Below are positions 26,000 to 33,700 of a DNA stretch of 64,000 nt, piece by piece. Made by a program: the position numbers and the translations under genes. Each line of letters starts with the position of its first letter. The stretch's first letter is position 1. Origin of the DNA: Candidatus Dadabacteria bacterium (lineage in GTDB: Bacteria; Desulfobacterota_D; UBA1144; Nemesobacterales; Nemesobacteraceae); contig CATOTB010000001.1 in the NCBI GenBank assembly GCA_951812945.1, positions 310,001 through 374,000 of the forward strand, in the 5' to 3' direction. The notes beneath the pieces were generated by a model that was not told the origin of the DNA, did not search any database, and saw only the letters and a program-made list of their open reading frames with translations.

Positions 26000-27209
26000 C
26001 GTACATGTCCTGGATGTCCTGCTTCATGGCGACCCCGTTGGTACGCTTACCCGTGTCGGTGACGACCGCGCCTTATTTGGCTTCAACGACTCCTATATCG
26101 AGGATGCCGCAAGGCCCGTGACCAGTTTGGGATTCAAGGACCGGTTCGGGGGGTTGATTACCGAGTTTCCGCCCACGCAGACGCGGCTGATACCGTTCTT
26201 TTCAAACCTGCTTCCGGAAGGGCGCATGCGCTCCTATCTTGCGCAGCGCGCCGGTGTGAAGCCCGTCCGTGAATTTTTCCTGCTCTGGGCGCTTGGTGCG
26301 GACTTGCCGGGAGCGGTCGCCGTCAGATCCTCAGGCAGTGAGATGTGGCCGCAGGGCTCTTCCGATGATGACCTTGTCGACAGTCGGCGCGAGAACGTGT
26401 TTCGGTTCTCCCTGGCGGGCGTGCAACTTAAGTTTTCAGCCGCCGAGGACCCTAGAGGGGGCCTTTCCCTGCCTGCCAGGGGCGTCGGAGGTTCATGGAT
26501 AGTCAAGCTGCCCTCGCTTCATTTTGCGGGTGTGCCCGAGAACGAGTTCTCGATGATGACACTTGCCCGGTTCGTCGGCATAACCGTGCCGGAGGTGCGC
26601 CTTATCGGCGTTGACGCGATCGGGAACCTGCCTGAAGATATTTCCCGCTTAAGTGGGCAGGCGCTTGCCGTCAAGCGCTTTGACCGGTCAGATGACGGCG
26701 GCGCGGTTCACATTGAGGACTTCGCGCAGGTTTTCGGCGTCTACCCGGAGGATAAGTATAAAAAGGCCAGCGCGCGCAATATTGCCGCAGTGGTCGGGGC
26801 CGAAGGCAGCGAGGGGGACGTCGCCGAGTTTATCAGACGCTTGACCTTCAACACGCTTATCGGTAATGCTGACATGCACCTTAAGAACTGGTCGCTTATC
26901 TATCCTGACAGGCACAATGCGGCGTTGGCGCCAGCCTATGATTTTCTCTCGACGGTCGCCTACATAAAGGACGACCAAGCCGCTTTGAAATTCAGCCGGA
27001 CCAAGCGCTTTGATCGCTATTCGGAAGACGAACTTGTCCATCTTGCCGCCAAGGCACTGCTGCCGGAGAAACTTGTTCTGAATACGGCGCGTGAAACCGT
27101 TGCGTTGTTTTATCAATACTGGAATGCGGAGAAGACGAATCTTCCGTTGTCGAGCGAGGCTGTTAAAGCCATTGAGGATCATCTCAAGACAGTTCCCTTG
27201 GCGATATGA
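25992..27209 (+). CDS. hipA: HipA-like serine/threonine kinase toxin
   Basis: A 405-aa kinase of the HipA family. The preferred start is ATG 25992, inside the hipB end; ATG 25977 would add five residues. N-terminal couple_hipA features (FGFNDSYIEDAARPVTSLG) are followed by the kinase core: FSLAGVQLKFSA (activation/P-loop region), AVKRFDR, and the catalytic NADMHLKNWSLIY with YDFLSTV. HipA toxins phosphorylate translation factors such as GltX and cause growth arrest. Key residues look intact, so the module may be active. Confidence 0.88.
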   Translation: MTDVHVLDVLLHGDPVGTLTRVGDDRALFGFNDSYIEDAARPVTSLGFKDRFGGLITEFPPTQTRLIPFFSNLLPEGRMRSYLAQRAGVKPVREFFLLWALGADLPGAVAVRSSGSEMWPQGSSDDDLVDSRRENVFRFSLAGVQLKFSAAEDPRGGLSLPARGVGGSWIVKLPSLHFAGVPENEFSMMTLARFVGITVPEVRLIGVDAIGNLPEDISRLSGQALAVKRFDRSDDGGAVHIEDFAQVFGVYPEDKYKKASARNIAAVVGAEGSEGDVAEFIRRLTFNTLIGNADMHLKNWSLIYPDRHNAALAPAYDFLSTVAYIKDDQAALKFSRTKRFDRYSEDELVHLAAKALLPEKLVLNTARETVALFYQYWNAEKTNLPLSSEAVKAIEDHLKTVPLAI

Positions 27210-27236
27210 TGGTGGCAACCGGGAGAACCCCCCCCT

Positions 27237-27279
27237 GGGATTATTTTAGAACCATTTCTTCCACCCTGAGTTTTCTTCC
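27237..27279 (-). pseudogene. Duplicated 3' end of traW (integration-scar-like direct repeat, copy 1)
   Basis: This 43-bp stretch matches 29355-29397 at 39 of 43 positions, including 26 consecutive identical bases. On the minus strand it still encodes the TraW end, GRKLRVEEMVLK and stop, against GRKLRVEEIILK in the intact gene. No other part of traW is present here. It therefore marks the far border of the rloAB segment. Confidence 0.85.
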
Positions 27280-27299
27280 TGGCACGATAAAAGCAGTTT

Positions 27300-27320
27300 A
27301 AAGAGATTTTTTCTCTTTTA
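27300..27320 (+). terminator. Possible weak terminator between hipA and rloA
   Basis: aaagaga (27300-27306), a 5-nt T loop, and tctcttt (27312-27318) form a 7-bp stem followed by T-A-rich sequence. The stem is A+T-rich, so termination would be inefficient. Confidence 0.3.
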
Positions 27321-27392
27321 TATTGGCTTTTAAGGTTATTTTGTGTATATTAGCAGTATTCAATGAGCTGATATCATATAAGGAGATATCAA

Positions 27393-28712
27393 ATGATTAT
27401 AAGTTTTTCAATAGAGAACTGGATGTCTTTTCGTGATTCCGTTTCTTTCTCAATGGTTGCCAGCCGAGAGAGACAGCATGGAGACCGGATTCCCAAGGTC
27501 GAGAAATACCAGATGAGGATTTTGCCTGTTGCGGCAATCTATGGCGCCAACGCGTCGGGCAAGACGAATTTCTTTAAAGCTCTCAATTTTGTGAGGAAGC
27601 TGGTTCTTGAAGGAACGGGCCCTGATGAGCTGATTCCCGTGGAGCCCTATCGACTTGCCAATGGGTATATGGAAAAACCCTCCCGCTTCAGGATAGAGTT
27701 GCTGATTGACGGAACAATCTATGAATTCAGCTTTGCCGCGACCAGAAGGGCCGTCGTCGAGGAGAGGCTCGTAGAGATTACCAGCACAAGCGAGAAGACG
27801 CTGTATAACCGGCAGGGGAACGAACTGAATCTTCACAGTTCACTCAGCAGAAAACAGTTTCTCCTTTTTGCTTTTCAAGGCACCTGGGACAATCAGCTGT
27901 TCCTGACGAACTCTGTATCCCAGAAGGTTTACGACTTCAAGCCGGTTTATGACTGGTTCGGGAACTCCTTGGGGTTGATTGCTCCGGATTCGATATACCA
28001 AAGATTCGGATATCTGCTTGATGAGAACCATCCGATGCGCGGCGCGATTAACAAGATAATCCCACAGCTTGATACGGGCATCTCTCATCTGGATTTCGAA
28101 AAAACACACTTTGACAGCATCCCTTTCGAAGATAGTTTCAAAAATGACCTGAATGAAAAAATTGAAGAAGGCGGATACATTGATGCCCGTTTCGGCAACG
28201 AGCGTTTTGTCTTTACGCGAACGGGCGGAGAGATCGTGGCAAACAAACTGGTCGCGTTTCATCCCAGACCTGACGGAACGGACGCTAAATTTGAATTCCA
28301 TCAGGAATCAGAAGGTTCTCGAAGGGTAATTGATCTGCTGCCCGCCTTTCTGGGCGAACCACCTTTCGGCTTGAACAGGGTATATGTCATTGATGAGCTG
28401 GATCGAAGCCTGCACCCATTGTTGACGAGGAAACTGATTGAAACCTATCTGGCTGGCTGCAACGCGCGGAGCCGCGCGCAACTGCTGTTCACCACGCACG
28501 ATGTTTCCCTCATGGATCAGCATTTGTTCCGCCGCGACGAGATGTGGGTTACCGAGAAAAACTCCGAGGGAAATTCTGACCTTTTTTCCTTTAGCGACTA
28601 CAAGGATATCCGCTATGATAAGGATATCCGCAAAAGCTACCTGCAGGGCCGATTAGGCGGCGTTCCCCGGTTCTCTTTAAGCGGTACTGAGATTAACGAG
28701 GATAGCAAGTAA
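27393..28712 (+). CDS. rloA: RloA-like ABC/SMC-type ATPase
   Basis: A 439-aa ATPase with a strong aaggagatat ribosome-binding site. Walker A is GANASGKTN near residues 53-61, the ABC signature region is ESEGSRRV, Walker B is VYVIDELDRSLHP and the switch histidine is in FTTHD. RloA-type ATPases occur beside RloB and resemble the AriA ATPase of the PARIS anti-phage system, which senses phage proteins and releases a Toprim nuclease. The stop overlaps the rloB start by 1 nt (TAATG), indicating coupling. Defence function is inferred. Confidence 0.82.
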   Translation: MIISFSIENWMSFRDSVSFSMVASRERQHGDRIPKVEKYQMRILPVAAIYGANASGKTNFFKALNFVRKLVLEGTGPDELIPVEPYRLANGYMEKPSRFRIELLIDGTIYEFSFAATRRAVVEERLVEITSTSEKTLYNRQGNELNLHSSLSRKQFLLFAFQGTWDNQLFLTNSVSQKVYDFKPVYDWFGNSLGLIAPDSIYQRFGYLLDENHPMRGAINKIIPQLDTGISHLDFEKTHFDSIPFEDSFKNDLNEKIEEGGYIDARFGNERFVFTRTGGEIVANKLVAFHPRPDGTDAKFEFHQESEGSRRVIDLLPAFLGEPPFGLNRVYVIDELDRSLHPLLTRKLIETYLAGCNARSRAQLLFTTHDVSLMDQHLFRRDEMWVTEKNSEGNSDLFSFSDYKDIRYDKDIRKSYLQGRLGGVPRFSLSGTEINEDSK

Positions 28713-29341
28713 TGCCTCCGAAAAAACGGAGAAGATTTGTACGTCCGCTAGGCGAGCGCCGTTACAGGAAGATGTTTGTGCTTGCTACCGAAGGCAGCAA
28801 AACGGAGTCGCAGTATTTTTCGATTTTTAACGACGCAAACCTGACTGTGCATATCAAATTCCTCAAAGGAGGGGACAGAAGCGCACCTACACAAGTACTT
28901 AAGAGGATGAGAGGCTATCTGGAGGAGATCAATCTTGGAAGCCCGGACGAGGCGTGGCTTGTTGTGGATAAGGATCAATGGACGGATGAGCAACTTCTGC
29001 AGCTTCACGAGTGGGCAGAAGAAGCTGGCAATTATGGTTTCGCTTTGAGCAATCCCAAATTTGAATTCTGGCTGCTTCTGCACTTTGAAGATGGAAGAGG
29101 TGTCAGCAATTCTCAGGCTTGTTCTCAAAGGCTGAAACTTTATATGCCCAATTACAACAAGGACATCAGCAGAAAAAACATATCCAGAACCATGATTGAA
29201 AAAGCTGTAAACCGAGCAAAAGAACTGGATACGCCGGCTTGTTCCCATTGGCCACTCAGCAGCGGAACGACTGTTTACAGATTAGTTGAAAACATACTGA
29301 GAACACGATACGTGGATATTGCGGCTGGAGAGGAACAGTAA
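28712..29341 (+). CDS. rloB: RloB-like protein (Toprim-type effector candidate)
   Basis: A 209-aa protein matching the RloB family: a basic N-terminus (PPKKRRRFVRPLGERR), the strand-turn FVLATEGSKTESQYFSIF with the conserved Glu, AWLVVDKDQWTDEQL with the acidic pair of a Toprim-like site, and ALSNPKFEFWLLLHF. In PARIS the comparable AriB subunit is a Toprim tRNA nuclease, so a nuclease effector is a reasonable inference. It ends 13 nt before the traW-end repeat that borders the cassette. Confidence 0.8.
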   Translation: MPPKKRRRFVRPLGERRYRKMFVLATEGSKTESQYFSIFNDANLTVHIKFLKGGDRSAPTQVLKRMRGYLEEINLGSPDEAWLVVDKDQWTDEQLLQLHEWAEEAGNYGFALSNPKFEFWLLLHFEDGRGVSNSQACSQRLKLYMPNYNKDISRKNISRTMIEKAVNRAKELDTPACSHWPLSSGTTVYRLVENILRTRYVDIAAGEEQ

Positions 29342-29354
29342 TCCCAAAGAAAAA

Positions 29355-29397
29355 GGGATCATTTTAAAATTATTTCTTCCACCCTGAGTTTTCTTCC
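29355..29397 (-). repeat. 3' end of traW, copy 2 of the cassette-flanking direct repeat
   Basis: Includes the last codons and stop of intact traW plus four bases beyond. With 27237-27279 it brackets a 2.1-kb segment containing only rloA and rloB. Confidence 0.85.
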
Positions 29398-29982
29398 CTC
29401 CTGCGTTACGAGCGAAGGCACTTTTTCAATCTGAAGCCTTCTGAGCATGAAAGGACTTGCCTTGTATGCCGGTCGCCCCGCAATCAGAGAAGCTTCACGG
29501 ACATTGCCGTCTGTAAGCAGCAGGATTGGTTTTTCACCTCTTTTGCCTATTTCCTCGAGCGCTCTTTTCACTTGGTCCTCTCTCAGCACCAGGATGCTTT
29601 TTGAAAGCGATACGTGATCGAGTGGATTCACGACACCCGCGGGGAAAATCATTTCCCCCGTGTGGTCGTAGAGAGGATTTCGTACGTTTACCGAAGGGTC
29701 GACGTAACGCACCCGCTCCTCCGTGGCCGATGGTACGTTAAGCGAAACGGAAGAGTGTTGCGCGTAAGATTTCCCTACTTTTTTCGAAATGCTTTCATGA
29801 AGGGCCTGCATGTCAATTTCTCCCGCCTTCCTCTTTACGTAGGAAAGCAAGCACTCCTCCTTTATCTCGTAGAGCTTTCCGTGGACTCCGAGATCTTTCC
29901 CGGAGGCTTCAGCTTGTATGACTGGAAACAAAAGCAGAAGTGCCAAGGCTAAAGCAGGGGAAAACCCCGCCCGACTATCCAT
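29359..29982 (-). CDS. traW: F-type conjugation protein TraW
   Basis: A 207-aa periplasmic protein with a signal peptide (1-26). TraW features: KDLGVHGKLYEIKEECLL at the mature N-terminus, the central RVRYVDPSVNVRNPLYDHTG, GEKPILLLTDGNVREASL, and a hydrophilic end. It works with TraU and TrbC in pilus assembly. Its start overlaps the signal peptidase gene by 34 nt. Its last 12 codons are duplicated 2.1 kb away, beyond rloAB, implying that the 3' end was replaced or restored when that segment arrived. Confidence 0.9.
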   Translation of the reverse strand: MDSRAGFSPALALALLLLFPVIQAEASGKDLGVHGKLYEIKEECLLSYVKRKAGEIDMQALHESISKKVGKSYAQHSSVSLNVPSATEERVRYVDPSVNVRNPLYDHTGEMIFPAGVVNPLDHVSLSKSILVLREDQVKRALEEIGKRGEKPILLLTDGNVREASLIAGRPAYKASPFMLRRLQIEKVPSLVTQEGRKLRVEEIILK

Positions 29983-30443
29983 GATCTCTTAACGAACCCC
30001 CAGTATCTTGAATCATAGCTTTTTTCGCCGTCGCCCAGAACAAAGTAGCTGCCGGCGGGAATCACCCCTTCAAAGCGAAAGCTCGTGACGGCGGCTCCCC
30101 TGGAATCATGCTCTTTCGCCAAAGCTATTTTCTCGCCATTTAGGTAGAACTCCGCTCCTTTAGTCCGAAGCGTATCGCCCGGGCAGCCGACGAACCTCTT
30201 GGCGAAAACCGCTCCGTAATCCCAGTAGGGATTTCGCACGTTAAGGCGGAAAAGCCCTATGCTTCGGGGCCCGCAGGAAACCTCCCCGCCTCTTACCGTG
30301 AGAAACACCCGGTGGGGAAGCGACCCCGAGATATTGAATGAAATGCGAATCCCTGAAAAATAAGCTGCCGCAAGCAAGGCGCAGGCGCAGATAACCAAAG
30401 CGGCTCCCCGCACTCCGAGGCAAAACCCAAGGAGCTTACTCAT
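29949..30443 (-). CDS. TraF-type signal peptidase S26 (conjugative transfer)
   Basis: A 164-aa serine peptidase with one N-terminal membrane segment (about 10-32). The catalytic Ser is in SGSLPHRVF and the Lys in FAKRFVGCPGDTL; the third conserved box GDGEKSYDSRYWG is present. RP4 TraF and its relatives in F-like clusters mature or cyclise the pilin or process TraA. The neighbouring pilin here presumably is the substrate. Overlaps trbI upstream by 8 nt and traW downstream by 34 nt. Confidence 0.85.
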   Translation of the reverse strand: MSKLLGFCLGVRGAALVICACALLAAAYFSGIRISFNISGSLPHRVFLTVRGGEVSCGPRSIGLFRLNVRNPYWDYGAVFAKRFVGCPGDTLRTKGAEFYLNGEKIALAKEHDSRGAAVTSFRFEGVIPAGSYFVLGDGEKSYDSRYWGFVKRSWIVGRGFPLL

Positions 30444-30789
30444 CCCCCTCTCCCCGCACGGAAATCTCCTCGAGTATTTCGCCGGTTATGTCTCGCCCCC
30501 CTCCCAGGACCGATTTTGAGTCAAGCACCAGGTACCCCCGCTCCTCGTACTTGACGAGAACCTCCCCAAAGCGTATGAAAAACCGCCCGACCCGTTCCTC
30601 GGCTTCCTCCCGCGACAGCTCCCCCCGAAGCACCCTCGAGAATATCCTTTTCTTCTCCTCGGAGATTACGGTCTCAAGGTCTATGAAAACCACTTCCTCC
30701 TCCCCTTTGTCCGTAGCGCATGAGAGAACCGCAAGCGGGAGCAGGAACAGGAGAACCATCGGCAGAACCGAAACCCCGACTTTTCTCAT
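30436..30789 (-). CDS. trbI: F-type conjugation protein TrbI
   Basis: A 117-aa protein starting at ATG 30789, which overlaps the traC stop by 4 nt. The hydrophobic N-terminus ends in a lipobox-like LAVLSC, so it may be a lipoprotein, whereas F TrbI is an inner-membrane protein. The remainder (VVFIDLETVISEEKKRIFSR ... LGGGRDITGEILEEI) fits TrbI_Ftype: a short strand with Asp, a helical middle and the closing DIT motif. TrbI influences pilus outgrowth and retraction. Confidence 0.78.
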   Translation of the reverse strand: MRKVGVSVLPMVLLFLLPLAVLSCATDKGEEEVVFIDLETVISEEKKRIFSRVLRGELSREEAEERVGRFFIRFGEVLVKYEERGYLVLDSKSVLGGGRDITGEILEEISVRGEGDE

Positions 30790-33215
30790 CTTCTCCCCCG
30801 CGAGGTCTCGACGCACCGCTCTATCGCCTCGTGCACTTCTAGGCCCTGGGAGATGAATCCGTTAAGAAGCGATACGTCGTCGGGATTCGTGGTATATGTC
30901 CAGTAGGAAAAAGGATCAACGACCAGACGCCCGAGACCCATCCCGCGCTCACTGTTGTATATGAACACCTCTGAGAATTCCCCGGGGCGTGTTGAAAGCG
31001 TAGAGACAAGCTCCCCGAAGTAATCCCCCAGAAGAAGTTTTCCTCCCTTTTTTATCTCCTCTACGCTCTCACCCTTCTGGCGCAGCATGAACATCCAGGC
31101 CGAATTCTCAAGCACTGACTCCCCGAGGTCTCCCGCCCTGTAGAAATCAAGCAGGCTCTGGGTGACCGAGACAAAGGCGCCGTTATACTTTCTCGCCCTT
31201 CGGTATCCGTGCGCTATGAACTCGCCCGAGAATCCCCCGCCGAGAAGATCCCACGCCTCGTCTATTATCGCTAGCTTTCGCCGCTCCCGGCTCCCGAGGT
31301 ACATTTCCCTTTCTATGTGCCAGATGATCATGAGCACCACCACGGTCTGAAGCTCCGGCTTTGCCTTAAGCTCCTCTAGCTCAAGTACGCTGAGGTCGCT
31401 CTCAAAGGAGAGGTTGGACGGTCCCTCGAAAAAGCGCCCGTACTGTCCCTGGGAGGAGTAGGCGTAGAGCATGTGTGCGAGGTCTTCTGACCTGCGGTGC
31501 GGATCTGAGATCCCGGAGAGCGCTTCCACAACGTCGTCTATGCGCGCCTCGGGGCCGCGTTTTTCCCAGGCTCCCTTGATCGCCTCCTCAAGAAGCGATT
31601 TCCCGAGGTCCCCTATTTTCTCAGAAGGAGAAGCCATCTGGGCGAAAAGGGGCTTTAACAGCTCCATGTCCTCGTCTATGTCTGTCACGCGGGAGAAGGG
31701 GTTAAGCGAGATTCCGCTTTTCTCATCGAACACCACGAACTCCCCGCCCACAAGGCTGCAGAGTTTCTCATAGGAGCGGCCTATGTCTATTACGAACACC
31801 CTCGCTCCTTCCCCCAGATACCCGGTGATCATGTCCGAGGTGAGGAAGGACTTTCCGGAGCCCGACTGGGCGAACACCGCACAGTTATAGTTGGAGGCCG
31901 AGCTGAAAAGATCAAGCTTCATTACCTGTCCCCTCCTCGATATGAAGGTAAGCGGCCCGGAACCCGTACCCTTCCAGTCTGACATCACGGGAAGTATGGA
32001 GGCGCCAGCCGAGGTCTGCATGGTTGAGTTTCGGCGGAGAAGACGGGTAAGGGCGGGATCTGCGCCGAGCGGAAGGCTTTCAAGGAAAAGGGGAAGCAGT
32101 ATATATTTCTCTTCGCGAAGATCGAAGTTCCGGGCCCTCCATATTCCCGTCACCATCTCCTTTACCCTCTCTGCTTCCTCGCCGCTTCGGGTCTTAAGAA
32201 AAAGGCTGAGCGACCCCATGACCAGACCCTCATCCTCAAGGGCGTTCACCAGGAAATCGAAATTCTCCGCCTTTTTCCTCAGCCTCGGTATGAATCTCGT
32301 TACGAGCCCGAAACTCTGCTGCTTCACCATTACGGCCTTTGCCCTTACTTCCGAGGCTTTTTTTCTCTCCGGGATCACGAATCCCGCCTGAAGGAAAAAG
32401 TACGCGGGCACCTGCGAGAGCCCCCGAATGGGGTCTCCCAGCAGCTCGTGGAACTCGTCAAGCGAGAAGTACTCGGGCATGGAGGCCGGGGAATATCCCC
32501 GCAGCCGCGCGTCCCCGAGCGTTATCTCTCCCGCCCGCACCTCTATCGCCGTCTCGCGGTCTATTACCTGGTTTCTTATCTCCTCGCTCTGGTCGTAGGG
32601 GCCGGCGGGGCGCGCGAGATAGTGAGGGTCGTCGTACCAGCGCGCATCGGGGTTGAGAGCCTCGCGAAGGATGAGGATGAGTTCCCCCGGGTGGAACTCG
32701 CGCGGGTAAAGCTGCGCGGAACTTAAAACGCCCGAGACATTCGCCCCGAACTTGCGGGCCTCTTCAGTATGTTTTTCCCATATGGATTCCGTGACTTTGT
32801 TTTTCCCGTAGCCCGGAGGAATCCTTACTGATACGAGAAACCGGAAATCCCTTGCGGGAACCCCGACCCTCCCTCGCATCTCCCGGGTGTAGAGCCTTTT
32901 TCTCTCGGCGGCGATCTCCCGGCAGACCCTGTTTTTATCTCTTCCCCTCTCGTGAAAAAACGGGGATATGAGCTCCGAGGCGAACACGTGGAACTTGACC
33001 GAGGTTCCAGGGGGAAGCACCCGGTCGCCGAGCATTCCGCCCAGTATCCTCCTTGTGTCCTCCCCGGCAAAAAGAAGCGGGTTTATCTCCCATACGAAAC
33101 CCAGGGACGCATCGGCAAGCACGTACATCCCGTCTTCCCAGGCCACGTAGGGAAGGTAATCGGAAAGCGAATCCCTCGCGGCAAGCTCCCGCAGGCGCTC
33201 CTTCGCCACGCCCAT
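30786..33215 (-). CDS. traC: F-type conjugation ATPase TraC (VirB4-like)
   Basis: I start it at ATG 33215 (MGVAKERLRELAARDSL), 809 aa. The codon shares one base with the traV stop (TGATG), and upstream in-frame sequence is traV in another frame. The N-terminal TraC_F domain (YVAWEDGMYVLADASLGFVWEI) is followed by the motor: Walker A QSGSGKSF, Walker B LAIIDEAWDLLGG, and a later YRRARKYNGAFVSVTQS sensor. TraC powers pilus assembly at the inner membrane. Confidence 0.93.
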   Translation of the reverse strand: MGVAKERLRELAARDSLSDYLPYVAWEDGMYVLADASLGFVWEINPLLFAGEDTRRILGGMLGDRVLPPGTSVKFHVFASELISPFFHERGRDKNRVCREIAAERKRLYTREMRGRVGVPARDFRFLVSVRIPPGYGKNKVTESIWEKHTEEARKFGANVSGVLSSAQLYPREFHPGELILILREALNPDARWYDDPHYLARPAGPYDQSEEIRNQVIDRETAIEVRAGEITLGDARLRGYSPASMPEYFSLDEFHELLGDPIRGLSQVPAYFFLQAGFVIPERKKASEVRAKAVMVKQQSFGLVTRFIPRLRKKAENFDFLVNALEDEGLVMGSLSLFLKTRSGEEAERVKEMVTGIWRARNFDLREEKYILLPLFLESLPLGADPALTRLLRRNSTMQTSAGASILPVMSDWKGTGSGPLTFISRRGQVMKLDLFSSASNYNCAVFAQSGSGKSFLTSDMITGYLGEGARVFVIDIGRSYEKLCSLVGGEFVVFDEKSGISLNPFSRVTDIDEDMELLKPLFAQMASPSEKIGDLGKSLLEEAIKGAWEKRGPEARIDDVVEALSGISDPHRRSEDLAHMLYAYSSQGQYGRFFEGPSNLSFESDLSVLELEELKAKPELQTVVVLMIIWHIEREMYLGSRERRKLAIIDEAWDLLGGGFSGEFIAHGYRRARKYNGAFVSVTQSLLDFYRAGDLGESVLENSAWMFMLRQKGESVEEIKKGGKLLLGDYFGELVSTLSTRPGEFSEVFIYNSERGMGLGRLVVDPFSYWTYTTNPDDVSLLNGFISQGLEVHEAIERCVETSRGRR

Positions 33216-33700
33216 CAGGGAGCCCTCCCGGTTCCCCGAAGGCGGATATTCCCCGGATACCCTCCCTCGGGTTCTCCGAGCGGAACGGTTCTCCCATCGA
33301 TCTTCCACCGTCCCTTGCCCGTGAGCACGTACACGTATTTTTCAGAGTGAAAGACGCCCCGGGCATCCTGCCACGGGGCTATCCAGAGGCGTATAACGCG
33401 CGGGGAAATGTAAACAGGCATCGTGTCCTCCGCCCGTGTGGACTCCCCGTCTTCCCGCGTACTTTTTTCCGCGCGGAACCCCGCGCCCTTGGGAAACTTT
33501 TTCTTTGCCCGCGCGCTTTTTTTACTTTCCCGGGGTTTGCGGAGAGGATCCGATGCACCCGAAGTCGTCTCGGCGTAGACCTCGGAGACGCTTTTGCACG
33601 AGTGGCCCGATTTAGCCGGACAGCCGTAGCGAGACGACCCGCCGGCGCATGCGGCCGCAAACAGGGCGAAAAACAAAAAGAGCAGACAGAATTTCCTCAT
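33215..33700 (-). CDS. traV: F-type outer-membrane lipoprotein TraV
   Basis: A 161-aa lipoprotein. The true start is ATG 33700 (MRKFCLLFLFFALFAAACAG, with a lipobox Cys at residue 18), overlapping the traB stop by 4 nt; the much longer in-frame extension runs through traB in another frame and is not coding. After the lipobox, YGCPAKSGHSCKSVSEVY is the TraV hallmark. A Lys/Arg-rich middle and the C-terminal PRVIRLWIAPWQDARGVFH also fit. TraV anchors the TraB-TraK core ring to the outer membrane. Confidence 0.88.
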   Translation of the reverse strand: MRKFCLLFLFFALFAAACAGGSSRYGCPAKSGHSCKSVSEVYAETTSGASDPLRKPRESKKSARAKKKFPKGAGFRAEKSTREDGESTRAEDTMPVYISPRVIRLWIAPWQDARGVFHSEKYVYVLTGKGRWKIDGRTVPLGEPEGGYPGNIRLRGTGRAP

